DNA of 32,234 nt, from assembly GCA_964486925.1 (NCBI GenBank), contig CAZAOY010000030.1, positions 1 to 32,234 on the forward strand, given 5' to 3'. A model generated the notes under the pieces. That model was given only the letters and a program-made list of their open reading frames with translations. It was not told the origin of the DNA and searched no databases. Position numbers and translations under genes: made by a program. This DNA comes from CAZAOY01 sp964486925. GTDB taxonomy: Bacteria; Bacillota; Clostridia; Oscillospirales; Ruminococcaceae. Of this stretch, positions 6,576-14,586 are shown piece after piece (within the stretch, counting starts at the first letter, position 1; each line of letters opens with the position of its first letter).

Positions 6576-6727
6576 GAGGTGTTTGTATCAAATGAGCAAA
6601 CTGATTTGCCAGTTACATTATATGCATTCTACCAAAATATATTCAATAAAACTAAGCTATAGAAAGTAACTAATACGTAACAGAGGTTAAACTGTCATAT
6701 AACACTTTATTATTTTAAACGCTAAAC

Positions 6728-6937
6728 CGCTAATTATCATTAAGATCACTACGTAGGCTGTTAAACCGTCTACCTTCAGCATNNNNNNNNNNNNNNNNNN
6801 NNNNNNNNNNNNNNNNNNNNNNNNNNNNNNNNNNNNNNNNNNNNNNNNNNNNNNNNNNNNNNNNNNNNNNNNNNNNNNNNNNCGCTAATTATCATTAAGA
6901 TCACTACGTAGGCTGTTAAACCGTCTACCTTCAGCAT
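6728..6937. other. 100-N scaffold gap flanked by an exact 55-base duplication
   Basis: N's occupy 6783-6882. The 55 bases immediately left (6728-6782) are identical to the 55 bases immediately right (6883-6937), which include the 3' end of the YitT gene. This is the signature of two contigs overlapping by an assembly k-mer length and joined with a default gap instead of being merged. The true sequence probably has no gap and one copy; the YitT gene itself is complete to the right. Confidence 0.85.
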
Positions 6938-7769
6938 GCACCGATAGAACAGGGATTACCTCAATGAAGGCGGCTTTGTCGATGGAGGCAACCATGTTGC
7001 GAATCATTAACATCTCTTTTGGGGAGCACACCGTTACCACCTGGGTTTTCTCCTCCATTGTATACCCGCCTACCACCTTATGTAGCGTCACACCGCGTCC
7101 AAACTCCGACATTATATATCTGCCGATTATGTCTGAGGAGCTGCTAATTATATGCATATGGTAAAGCTGTGTTCCTATCTTGTAGATCATGTACTCAATT
7201 ACCTTAATTGCTATAATGTGGTTTAGCAGAGAGTACATAGCGGTTTCCAATCCGAATACAAACCCAGAGGCTATAACGACTATTGCGTCGATAATCATTA
7301 GTATACTGCTTATGGAGGAGAATTTTAGTATGGTCTTGCGAAGGATCTTTGCCACGGTATCTGTACCGCCAAAGGTAAAACCGCAACGAAGAACCAACCC
7401 AACTCCAACCCCGTAGGTTACAGCGTTGTAGATCATTGCCAAAAACCTATCGCTTGTTTTAATCTCAAAGTCGATCTGCTGAAAAAGCATTAGCATTACC
7501 GAATAGATTAGAGAGATAAAGATAATCTTTAGTACCTCTTTTCTGCCTAGAGTTATTAGGGTTAGCAGTAGTATTATTATTGTAAATCCCATATTGATAT
7601 AGGAATAGTTAATCCCTGTAAGTCGCTCACAGATTATCGACACTCCGGTCATACCACTGGTGGTTAGACCGTTTGGTTTAAGGATACAGTCGATAGAAAA
7701 CGCTGTAAGAAAGCAACCTAAGATTGATAGAAGTAGATTTCGTGTTTGTTTGTTAAATAGCTTCTTCAT
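6885..7769 (-). CDS. YitT-family membrane protein
   Basis: 294 residues. The first about 210 residues hold five or six hydrophobic segments typical of the YitT (DUF161) family, with the family-like stretches LKPNGLTTSGMTGVSI and RCGFTFGGTDTVAKIL. The last about 75 residues form the soluble C-terminal DUF2179 domain (GRGVTLHKVVGGYT, VVTVCSPKEM). Function in this family is not firmly known; membrane transport or sensing is usually suggested. It is 6 bases downstream of the acetyltransferase gene and its AAGGTG site overlaps that gene's end, so the two are co-transcribed. Confidence 0.9.
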   Translation of the reverse strand: MKKLFNKQTRNLLLSILGCFLTAFSIDCILKPNGLTTSGMTGVSIICERLTGINYSYINMGFTIIILLLTLITLGRKEVLKIIFISLIYSVMLMLFQQIDFEIKTSDRFLAMIYNAVTYGVGVGLVLRCGFTFGGTDTVAKILRKTILKFSSISSILMIIDAIVVIASGFVFGLETAMYSLLNHIIAIKVIEYMIYKIGTQLYHMHIISSSSDIIGRYIMSEFGRGVTLHKVVGGYTMEEKTQVVTVCSPKEMLMIRNMVASIDKAAFIEVIPVLSVHAEGRRFNSLRSDLNDN

Positions 7770-7775
7770 CGTTAC

Positions 7776-8327
7776 CTACACCTTTTTATTAGAATTATCT
7801 GAAGCGATAACTTTACAGATTGCGTTCCACCTTGAAGGTATGGTGGGGTCGGTCATCTGGATTAAAAACCCTAGACTGTTGTAGGTTTTTATAGCGGGTA
7901 TCCTAAAATCATCGGTTGAGAGGATTGCACTTTGATATCCTAAGTTACGCAGTGCATGAAGTGAGGCTAGGCATACAGTATACCCTAACCGTTTTCCAAG
8001 GTGTTCGCTATTACATCCTACCATATGTAATAGACCACAGTCATTACCGTACTTTTCCGGATTACCCAAGGCACAGGTGGTTGCTACAGGTTTATCGTTA
8101 CATGTAACAAATACCACACGCTCCTTTGAAAAGATCGGCTCGTCGGTTAACATAGAAAAGGATATCTTTTCATCTTTAAAAGAATCACGGATAATATCCT
8201 CCCACATCGCTTCGTCACCTATACCTTCGGACAGACAACGAATTGCATATCCATCTGGTAGTGTGGGGATGGGTGGAAGATCTTGGAGTGTGGGTAAAAA
8301 CATAAAAAGCTGTGTGCTGTATGACAT
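7776..8327 (-). CDS. GNAT-family N-acetyltransferase
   Basis: 183 residues. The C-terminal two-thirds follow the GNAT pattern: a strand with VVFVTCNDKPVATTCA, then LHMVGCNSEHLGKRLGYTV (the acyl-CoA-binding turn is LGKRLG instead of the commoner RGxGxG/A), then an alpha-helix and ILSTDDFRIPAIKTYNSLGF, the usual C-terminal NxxxxxxYxxxGF-type motif. The substrate is unknown. The start is supported by a GAGGAT site. No clear promoter was found in 8328-8412. Confidence 0.8.
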   Translation of the reverse strand: MSYSTQLFMFLPTLQDLPPIPTLPDGYAIRCLSEGIGDEAMWEDIIRDSFKDEKISFSMLTDEPIFSKERVVFVTCNDKPVATTCALGNPEKYGNDCGLLHMVGCNSEHLGKRLGYTVCLASLHALRNLGYQSAILSTDDFRIPAIKTYNSLGFLIQMTDPTIPSRWNAICKVIASDNSNKKV

Positions 8328-8412
8328 GATAAATCCTCGTTTCTTAATTTTAAGCCTAGTTAGTCTGTAGGGATGTAGCTAATGTTAATAAAAGATATTA
8401 ATTAGAAAAGTG

Positions 8413-9249
8413 CTAAACCCTTTTTCGTATAAAGGATACTATGAAAAAACCTATAAATGTTATAATATTTACAAGCACAATACTAGCACCTGTAGGTAGT
8501 CCTAATGCAAATGATACCACCACACCTGCCAAGAAACAGGCTACCGATACAACCGCGCTACTAATTATTACCGATTTAAAGCTTTTCATCACCTGCATTG
8601 AAGTCAGAGCCGGGAAGATAATAAGGCTTGAGATTAGCATTGTGCCCATTATCCTCATTCCTACTACAATGGTTACAGCGGTAAGAAAGGCGATTAACAG
8701 GTTATATAACCCTGTATTTGTACCTGTTGCTTTTGCAAAACCTTCATCGAAGGTAACGGCAAAAATCTTATTGTAGAATAGCACAAATAAAACTAGCACC
8801 ACCATAGACAACCCTACGCTAAGCAAAACGTCGCCTTTGCTCATTGCAAGGATACTACCAAACATGTAGCTATATATATCGGTGTTCATCCCCTTTGTCA
8901 GTGAGGTGGTGATAACCCCTATAGCTATTGAGGTGCTGGAGATTAAAGCTATTGCTGAATCTCCCTTTATCTTGCTGTTCTCGCTAATGCGAAGGAGAAG
9001 GAATGCGGCAAGGATGACAATAGGGATTGATACAGTAAGCGGTGCTAGGTTAAGCGCGAAGGCTACTGAAAGCGAACCAAACCCTACGTGTGATAATCCG
9101 TCCCCAATCATAGAATACCGCTTTAATACAAGACTAACCCCTAAAAGTGCGGCAGAGAGCGACACAAGAGATCCGACTACAATAGCTCGTACTATAAAAT
9201 CATATGAAAAAAGCTGTGTAAAAAGGTTATTGGCTATCAAGTCTTTCAA
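8413..9249 (-). CDS. znuB: Metal ABC transporter permease (ZnuB/MntB family)
   Basis: 278 residues with about eight hydrophobic segments. Family features include VLKRYSMIGDGLSHVGFGS near residue 45, a motif of ABC-3 zinc/manganese permeases, and MGTMLISSLIIFPA near residue 200. It starts with TTG 5 bases after the ATPase gene; no ATG occurs within the first 45 codons in this frame, and an AAAGGATG site lies upstream. It pairs with the ATPase and Fur-family regulator next to it. No substrate-binding protein gene follows, so a ZnuA-type lipoprotein must be encoded elsewhere. Zinc versus manganese cannot be settled from the sequence. Confidence 0.88.
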   Translation of the reverse strand: MKDLIANNLFTQLFSYDFIVRAIVVGSLVSLSAALLGVSLVLKRYSMIGDGLSHVGFGSLSVAFALNLAPLTVSIPIVILAAFLLLRISENSKIKGDSAIALISSTSIAIGVITTSLTKGMNTDIYSYMFGSILAMSKGDVLLSVGLSMVVLVLFVLFYNKIFAVTFDEGFAKATGTNTGLYNLLIAFLTAVTIVVGMRIMGTMLISSLIIFPALTSMQVMKSFKSVIISSAVVSVACFLAGVVVSFALGLPTGASIVLVNIITFIGFFIVSFIRKRV

Positions 9250-9254
9250 ACGAT

Positions 9255-9944
9255 CTACACATCCTTTCCAAAAAAGCTTTGCGATTTATAATCCTCACTG
9301 CTACCAAAAAATTTGACACATCCACTTATATGAAGAATCTTGCTGGCATACTTTAGCGCAGAAGCGATATCGTGGGACACCATGATTACAGCTATGCCCT
9401 TATCCTTATTTAGACGTGAGATTATTGAGTAAAGCTCGGTGGTTATGTTAGGGTCAAGCCCGCTGGTAGGCTCGTCCAGAACGAGTAGCTTTTCGGTAGC
9501 ACAGAGTGCACGAGCCAGAAGTACACGTTGCTGTTGTCCGCCCGAAAGCTCACGAAAGGATTCTTTCGCAATACTTTCAATCTGTAGCTCCTGCATAGCA
9601 TTAAAAGCTCTATCTTTATCCGCCCTGCTATAGAAGGGTAGGGGAGTTTTGTGGTTTAGACATCCAGATAGTACAATCTCTAAAACACTAGCGGGAAAGT
9701 GTTTGCTAATGCTATTCTGCTGTGGTAGATAACCCACACTATTAGCGGTAAGCCCATTCTCGAAGTTCACAATGCCGGAGTGGGATTTTAACCCTAGGAT
9801 GGATTTGATTAACGTACTCTTGCCCGATCCGTTCTCTCCTACAACTGCAATATAATCTCCTTTAAATACCTCTAGGCGTATACGGTCGATAACTACTCTG
9901 TTGTCGTAGGAAGCTGTGAGCTCCATAATATTAATAAGTCGCAT
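9255..9944 (-). CDS. znuC: Metal ABC transporter ATP-binding protein (ZnuC family)
   Basis: 229 residues. Walker A GENGSGKST at 36-44, Q-loop in GYLPQQN, ABC signature LSGGQQQR, Walker B LLVLDEPTSGLD and switch histidine in MVSHD are all intact. The subfamily is assigned from the adjacent ABC-3 permease and Fur-type regulator. Its AGGAGG site overlaps the regulator's stop region 12 bases upstream, so the three genes form one operon. Confidence 0.92.
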   Translation of the reverse strand: MRLINIMELTASYDNRVVIDRIRLEVFKGDYIAVVGENGSGKSTLIKSILGLKSHSGIVNFENGLTANSVGYLPQQNSISKHFPASVLEIVLSGCLNHKTPLPFYSRADKDRAFNAMQELQIESIAKESFRELSGGQQQRVLLARALCATEKLLVLDEPTSGLDPNITTELYSIISRLNKDKGIAVIMVSHDIASALKYASKILHISGCVKFFGSSEDYKSQSFFGKDV

Positions 9945-9956
9945 CTAATAAACCTC

Positions 9957-10403
9957 CTATTGGGGTGCTTTTGTAAGGTTAGAGTGACAGCTTTGGCAGA
10001 TACCGTGGAAGTTAGTGAGTAGACTGTTTATATAGAAGGAATGGTTTTGTTTTACATGGCTACTAATGGTGTCTAGCAGATTACATTCTATATGAAATAA
10101 CCTGTTACAGCAGTCGCAGATAAAATGGTAGTGACTGTTACAACCGATATCCTCATCAATTAGCTGATAGCAAGCACTCTTACCGATTCCGTTCTCGAAT
10201 TTATGAAGCTTTCCTTCACGCATTAGAACATCAAAAAAACGATATACTGTGGCCTTACCAACAGATTTCGTACTACTGCTTGGGTTACCCTCTGGCTGTG
10301 ATATAAAGTGAGCTACTACATCCTCTACTGTAACATGACGGTGGCGATTTTGATGTAGATAGTTTAAGATTAGATCTCGTTGATTTGTCCTATAGCTAGG
10401 CAT
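9957..10403 (-). CDS. zur: Fur-family metalloregulator, probably Zur
   Basis: 148 residues. The N-terminal winged helix contains RDLILNYLHQNRHRHVTVEDVV and KATVYRFFDVL. The C-terminal dimerisation domain carries the histidine-rich NSHYHFICDCCNRLFHIEC and a final CQSC, forming the structural zinc site of Fur/Zur proteins. It is the first gene of the znu-type operon, which points to metal-responsive autorepression. The site GGAGGG supports the start. PerR or Fur specificity cannot be excluded from sequence alone. Confidence 0.85.
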   Translation of the reverse strand: MPSYRTNQRDLILNYLHQNRHRHVTVEDVVAHFISQPEGNPSSSTKSVGKATVYRFFDVLMREGKLHKFENGIGKSACYQLIDEDIGCNSHYHFICDCCNRLFHIECNLLDTISSHVKQNHSFYINSLLTNFHGICQSCHSNLTKAPQ

Positions 10404-10425
10404 GGTATCCCTCCAATACTATGAA

Positions 10426-10450
10426 TATGAAATCGATTTTCAGTTTCATA
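10426..10450 (-). promoter_or_regulatory. Candidate Zur/Fur operator
   Basis: An inverted repeat, TATGAAA-N11-TTTCATA, lies immediately downstream of the -10 box. Nested in it is a second perfect 15-base palindrome, TGAAAATCGATTTCA. Outer ACTATGAA/TTCATAGT half sites overlap it. Position over the transcription start, in front of a Fur-family gene, suggests autorepression. Confidence 0.6.
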
Positions 10451-10455
10451 GTTTT

Positions 10456-10484
10456 ATTATACCACAGGTGTGCAATTATATCAA
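10456..10484 (-). promoter_or_regulatory. Promoter of the metal-uptake operon
   Basis: On the minus strand, TTGATA (10479-10484) and TATAAT (10456-10461) are separated by 17 bases. Confidence 0.75.
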
Positions 10485-10641
10485 TATAAAATGTGAAGAG
10501 TTTGTATTTTAAAGTTGTCCATTGTAGATATGACTATATTATTTACTACAAAAATTATGCTTTTGTTAACAGAAAATATAGATGTATAAATATTAAACAA
10601 TAATGTATATAGCAAAATTTTAAATAAAATAAAATAAAGAG

Positions 10642-10670
10642 TTTACATATAAGTGCATTTATGATATATT
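10642..10670 (+). promoter_or_regulatory. Probable promoter of the sugar ABC transporter operon
   Basis: TTTACA (10642-10647) and TATATT (10665-10670) are separated by 17 bases in a very AT-rich intergenic region (10485-10776). It leaves a leader of about 100 bases, in which I see no strong structure. The AT-richness makes chance matches more likely. Confidence 0.45.
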
Positions 10671-10776
10671 TATATTAAGGATTTACAAATAGATTAGTGA
10701 AAAAGCAGATATATTATATAGTTGCTATTTTGTCTAGTCGAATAGGTTTTGATTAGTTTTTAGAAGGAGTGGTTTA

Positions 10777-11718
10777 ATGGCAAAAAATTTCGTCAGAAGA
10801 AAAGGGATTGTAGGTGTGCTACAGGAGTTATGGTATAATAAATTTTTATACATATTAGCACTACCGGCAATAGCGTATACCTTTATATATGGGTATATGT
10901 CACTACCGTATCTCGTTATAGCTTTTCAAAAGTATGACTTTAGAAAAGGTCTTTTTAGCGATTTTATCGGATTTAAAAACTTTGAGTTCTTCTTTAGCTC
11001 AAGCTGGGCTTGGATTGTAACCAGAAACACCATCGTACTAAACTTCTTGTTTATAATTATCGGTTCTGCTTGTGCCATAGGGCTAGCGCTACTATTAAAT
11101 GAAGTTAAGGGTAAGAAGTTTTTAAAGGTAACGCAGTCATCAATGCTGCTACCATTCTTTATCTCATGGGTAATTGTAAGCTACATGCTTTATGGTGTAT
11201 TAAATACAGAGTCCGGGCTTTTAAACTCTATTATCGTATCTCTTGGTGGGGAGAAGATAAGCTTTTACACTAATCCTGATTACTGGTATCCTATACTTAT
11301 TATCCTAAGAATCTGGAAGGGTGTTGGATATACCTCTATTATCTATCTTGCTACCATTACAGGTATAGATGAGGGACTGTATGAGGCGGCATATATTGAT
11401 GGTGCTAACCGTGTAAAACGTATTATACATATAACACTTCCGTTAATCTTCCCAACAGTTTGTATCCTTACCTTAATGGATATCGGTCGAATCTTCTTTG
11501 GTGACTTTGGTATGTTTTATGCAATCATCCGTGACAACGGCTCGCTAATGCCGATAGCTGAGGTTATAGATACCTATGTATTTAGATCCTTTAAGGTAAC
11601 AGGAGATCCTGGGGTTTCTACAGCTATAGGTCTATATCAGTCGGTAGTAGGATTTATCCTAGTATTCGGAACAAACAGATTAGCAAACAAATACTATCCA
11701 GAGGGTGCACTATTTTAA
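10777..11718 (+). CDS. Sugar-type ABC transporter permease, LplB family
   Basis: 313 residues with about six hydrophobic segments. The cytoplasmic EAA loop that docks the ATPase reads EAAYIDGANRVKRIIHITLP (about residues 206-225). The N-terminal NKFLYILALPAIAYTFIYGY is typical of the LplB/YtcP-associated permease group, which serves oligosaccharides and other polyhydroxy compounds. The start is set by AGAAGGAG. As usual for this group, no ATPase is encoded nearby; a shared MsmX-type ATPase elsewhere would energise it. The second permease follows 18 bases later. Confidence 0.9.
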   Translation: MAKNFVRRKGIVGVLQELWYNKFLYILALPAIAYTFIYGYMSLPYLVIAFQKYDFRKGLFSDFIGFKNFEFFFSSSWAWIVTRNTIVLNFLFIIIGSACAIGLALLLNEVKGKKFLKVTQSSMLLPFFISWVIVSYMLYGVLNTESGLLNSIIVSLGGEKISFYTNPDYWYPILIILRIWKGVGYTSIIYLATITGIDEGLYEAAYIDGANRVKRIIHITLPLIFPTVCILTLMDIGRIFFGDFGMFYAIIRDNGSLMPIAEVIDTYVFRSFKVTGDPGVSTAIGLYQSVVGFILVFGTNRLANKYYPEGALF

Positions 11719-11736
11719 TTGAAAGAGGAGATACGG

Positions 11737-12600
11737 ATGAAAAAGATTACAATTGGACAGATACTGATAAATGCGTTTGTTGGTTTGTTTGCAGTTGCAT
11801 GTGTTGCGCCGATTATCCTGGTGCTTATAACATCCTTTGCGACCGAAACCTCGATCACCTTAAACGGATACACCTTCTGGCCTACAGAATGGACACTAGA
11901 CGCGTACAAGCTAATGTTTAGACCTAAGTCAGCGGTGCCACAAAGCTACTTGATAACTATTATCAGTACATTAATTGGTACGTTCCTTGCAACTATTATT
12001 ACATACGGAGCAGGTTACACAATAGCGAACAAGGCTTGTAAGTATAGAAATGGGATTGCTTTATACTTCTTTATAACAACCATCTTTTCAGCAGGGCTTG
12101 TACCATGGTATATGATATCTAAGACTATAGGTGCGTACAACAACATCTGGGCGCTAATTATCCCTTCGCTAATGTTCTCACCTTTTAACATGTTTTTAGT
12201 TAGAAACTTTGTTAAGGGTATTCCAGAAGCGCTTAATGAATCCGCTAGGATTGATGGTGCGGGCGAGGTAAGGATTGCGTTTCAGATATACCTTCCGCTA
12301 TGTCTACCTGTTATTGCAACCATTATACTATTCTACGCTATAGGATACTGGAACAACTATTTTAATGCGGTAATGCTAATCGATGACCAAAAGCTATTCC
12401 CGCTACAGATGTTACTGTTTAAAATACAGTCAGAGATAGCTATGCTTAGCCAGATGGCACAGGGGGTTAACGTTAATCCACCTAAGGAAGGCTTTAAGAT
12501 GGCAACCTCAATTATCACTATGGGGCCTATTATCTTAGCTTATCCGTTCCTACAGAAGTACTTTGTAAAGGGTATGGTTGTTGGTGCAGTTAAGGGTTAA
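11737..12600 (+). CDS. Sugar-type ABC transporter permease, LplC/YtcP family
   Basis: 287 residues, six hydrophobic segments, EAA loop EALNESARIDGAGEVRIAFQ followed by YLPLCLPVIATI. ATG 11737 is chosen because AGAGGAG lies 6 to 8 bases upstream; a TTG at 11719 in the same frame would place that site inside the gene. With the preceding permease it would form the membrane heterodimer for the lipoprotein encoded next. Confidence 0.9.
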   Translation: MKKITIGQILINAFVGLFAVACVAPIILVLITSFATETSITLNGYTFWPTEWTLDAYKLMFRPKSAVPQSYLITIISTLIGTFLATIITYGAGYTIANKACKYRNGIALYFFITTIFSAGLVPWYMISKTIGAYNNIWALIIPSLMFSPFNMFLVRNFVKGIPEALNESARIDGAGEVRIAFQIYLPLCLPVIATIILFYAIGYWNNYFNAVMLIDDQKLFPLQMLLFKIQSEIAMLSQMAQGVNVNPPKEGFKMATSIITMGPIILAYPFLQKYFVKGMVVGAVKG

Positions 12601-12601
12601 A

Positions 12602-12628
12602 ATGTAATATTGATGTTAAATATTACAT
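12602..12628 (+). other. AT-rich hairpin between permease and binding protein genes
   Basis: ATGTAATATT and AATATTACAT pair perfectly (10 bp) around a 7-base loop, right after the permease stop. No U-run follows. It could be a processing or mRNA-stabilising element separating a highly expressed binding protein from its permeases. The remaining 12629-12742 shows only the ribosome binding site (GGAGAG). Confidence 0.4.
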
Positions 12629-12742
12629 ATTGTACATTTAGGTAGTTGGTAGCACAACGCTACTTACGATACACTAACGCAAGTTAGGGGACATTAAAGC
12701 TTTGACAGAAAAAATAAGCAAAAAGAAAAAAGGAGAGTAAGC

Positions 12743-14347
12743 ATGAAAAACACAAAAAGAATTATTTCTTTAATTGCGGCACTTGCTATAACCGGTACTA
12801 TGTTAGCAGGATGCGGCAGTAGCACAAGTTCTTCTACGGCTGAGTCTTCCTCTACTGCTGAATCTTCTTCGACAGAAGAAAGCTCTAAGCAAGAGGTACA
12901 GGGTGAACCTTCAATCATGAGGTTTTTAACCCCTGGTAACATGCCGCAGGACGCTGAAACAGGTCTAAAGGCAGTTAACGAAAAGTTAGTTGCAGACGGC
13001 GTAAACATCAAGCTAGAACCAATCCGTATCCCTTGGGATGCATACGATCAAAAGCTAAACCTTATGCTTTCAACCGGTGAAGAGTTTGAACTAATGCATG
13101 TAATGCAGGACGTTAAGAACATCAGCTCACTTGCAAGCAGAAACGCACTTCTTCCAATCGATAAGTATCTTCCAAACTATCCTGGACTAAAGGCTATGTT
13201 TACCGATACTGAATGGAAGAGTGGGGTTTACAAAGGTGAAATCTATGGTGTACCTGCTAACTGGAGAAGCTTTGATATGGCGCTAGGTTATAACTTCGCT
13301 CGCGCAGATGTAATGGATAAGATTACAGGCGGAAAAGATCCTACAACTGTAGAAGAGTTTATCAAGGTATCTAAAGATATGCAGGTTGAGATCGAAAAAG
13401 AAGTTGGTAAGAAAGCCTACACCTGGGCACACCAGACTGGGCATCCACCAGCAAACTTCCACAGAACATACGATACATACCCATTCTTTGTAGAGATGAG
13501 CCTAGGTCTTGCATTAATCAGACAAGACGGCACAGTTGATTCCTACTATGAATCTGAAGAATTTAAGAAGGATGCGGCTTACTTTAGAGAGATGTATAAA
13601 GATGGACTAGTTCATCCTGACGTACTAAACGCAGTGGGTCAACAAAAATATGATGAATTTAAGATCGGTGCGGCTCTTCCTTCTCCAACATTTGGATACG
13701 GTGATCAGATCGGACTTAAAGAAAATATCCCTACAGCATACGTTAGAGATTTCTTCTTAGCTCCTGAAAAAACTCAGGTTATCTACACTCTAAGCCAGAA
13801 TCTAAACGCAGTATCTGCTACTGCTAATGATCCTGAATCCGGACTAAAATTCCTTGACTGGTTATACAAAGACAAGGCTAACCATGACCTTTACCACTAT
13901 GGTATCGAAGGCGTTCACTACACTGCTTCAGCTCCTAACAGAATGAAGGCAATTAAGGGTGAAGACAATCAAGCGCTTTATTCATTCGACTACTGGATGA
14001 CTGGTTTTGTTGGTTACCAAAGATTTGATGAGGACTACCCAGAAGAAGGTATCGAATTTGATACTAAGGTACTAGCTGACAACGAAAAGGTATACAGCCC
14101 AGCGGCTGGTTTCCTATTCGACGCTAGCTCAGTTCAAGCTGAACTTGCTAACCTTGAAACAGAAATTAAGGCTTCTATCCTTCCTATTAGATGGGGTCTT
14201 GTTGACTACGACAAGGAAGCACCTAAGGCTATTGAAAAGCTTAAGAAGGCAGGAATCGACAAGTATCTTGAAGAATACAGAACCCAACTTGATGCTTATC
14301 TAAAGGCAAATCCTGAAATGTTAGAGATGGCAAAACCTAAAAGCTAA
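12743..14347 (+). CDS. Extracellular solute-binding lipoprotein, LplA-like
   Basis: 534 residues. A lipoprotein signal peptide ends in LAGC (Cys24), followed by a serine/glutamate linker with three near-copies of a STAESS unit (residues about 25-48). The body has the large-cluster solute-binding layout of LplA/YtcQ proteins, with PWDAYDQKLNLMLSTGEEF, a conserved YGVPANW stretch and a C-terminal LDAYLKANPEM. It would capture the ligand outside the cell and deliver it to the two upstream permeases. Codon use looks more biased than in the permeases, consistent with high expression. The ligand is unknown; oligosaccharide or a sugar-derived compound is the family expectation. Confidence 0.9.
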   Translation: MKNTKRIISLIAALAITGTMLAGCGSSTSSSTAESSSTAESSSTEESSKQEVQGEPSIMRFLTPGNMPQDAETGLKAVNEKLVADGVNIKLEPIRIPWDAYDQKLNLMLSTGEEFELMHVMQDVKNISSLASRNALLPIDKYLPNYPGLKAMFTDTEWKSGVYKGEIYGVPANWRSFDMALGYNFARADVMDKITGGKDPTTVEEFIKVSKDMQVEIEKEVGKKAYTWAHQTGHPPANFHRTYDTYPFFVEMSLGLALIRQDGTVDSYYESEEFKKDAAYFREMYKDGLVHPDVLNAVGQQKYDEFKIGAALPSPTFGYGDQIGLKENIPTAYVRDFFLAPEKTQVIYTLSQNLNAVSATANDPESGLKFLDWLYKDKANHDLYHYGIEGVHYTASAPNRMKAIKGEDNQALYSFDYWMTGFVGYQRFDEDYPEEGIEFDTKVLADNEKVYSPAAGFLFDASSVQAELANLETEIKASILPIRWGLVDYDKEAPKAIEKLKKAGIDKYLEEYRTQLDAYLKANPEMLEMAKPKS

Positions 14348-14416
14348 AGCCTAGTTTTATAAGTCGACCTTAACTAGGTAAACGGTAATAAAGTTTTCAT
14401 TATGCAAAGTTAATAC

Positions 14417-14442
14417 ACCCCACCTTTTAGTTAAGGTGGGGT
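14417..14442 (+). terminator. Probable terminator after the transporter operon
   Basis: A perfect 10-bp stem, ACCCCACCTT with AAGGTGGGGT, has a 6-base loop. The downstream sequence (ATATTAATCT) is only weakly T-rich. Another 7-bp hairpin (CCTAGTT/AACTAGG) lies between it and the binding protein stop. Confidence 0.55.
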
Positions 14443-14504
14443 ATATTAATCTAGCTAGGGCTTTAAAGCATAGTAGAATTATTAATGTATTTTAATAGAA
14501 GGGG

Positions 14505-14533
14505 TAGACTTTTAAGGTTGGTTGTGGTATACT
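14505..14533 (+). promoter_or_regulatory. Probable promoter of the glycyl radical enzyme operon
   Basis: TAGACT (14505-14510) and TATACT (14528-14533) are separated by 17 bases. It lies between the terminator at 14417-14442 and the activase start. Confidence 0.5.
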
Positions 14534-14586
14534 ATACACAAGATATTCTTTAAAGTTTGCCGAAAATAAGGGGAAATGTTAGATAG

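Noticed and set aside
6728..6937. 55-base direct repeats considered as attachment sites or a transposition target duplication
   Set aside because: They abut a 100-N placeholder exactly and one copy includes the 3' end of the YitT coding region, which fits an unmerged assembly overlap.
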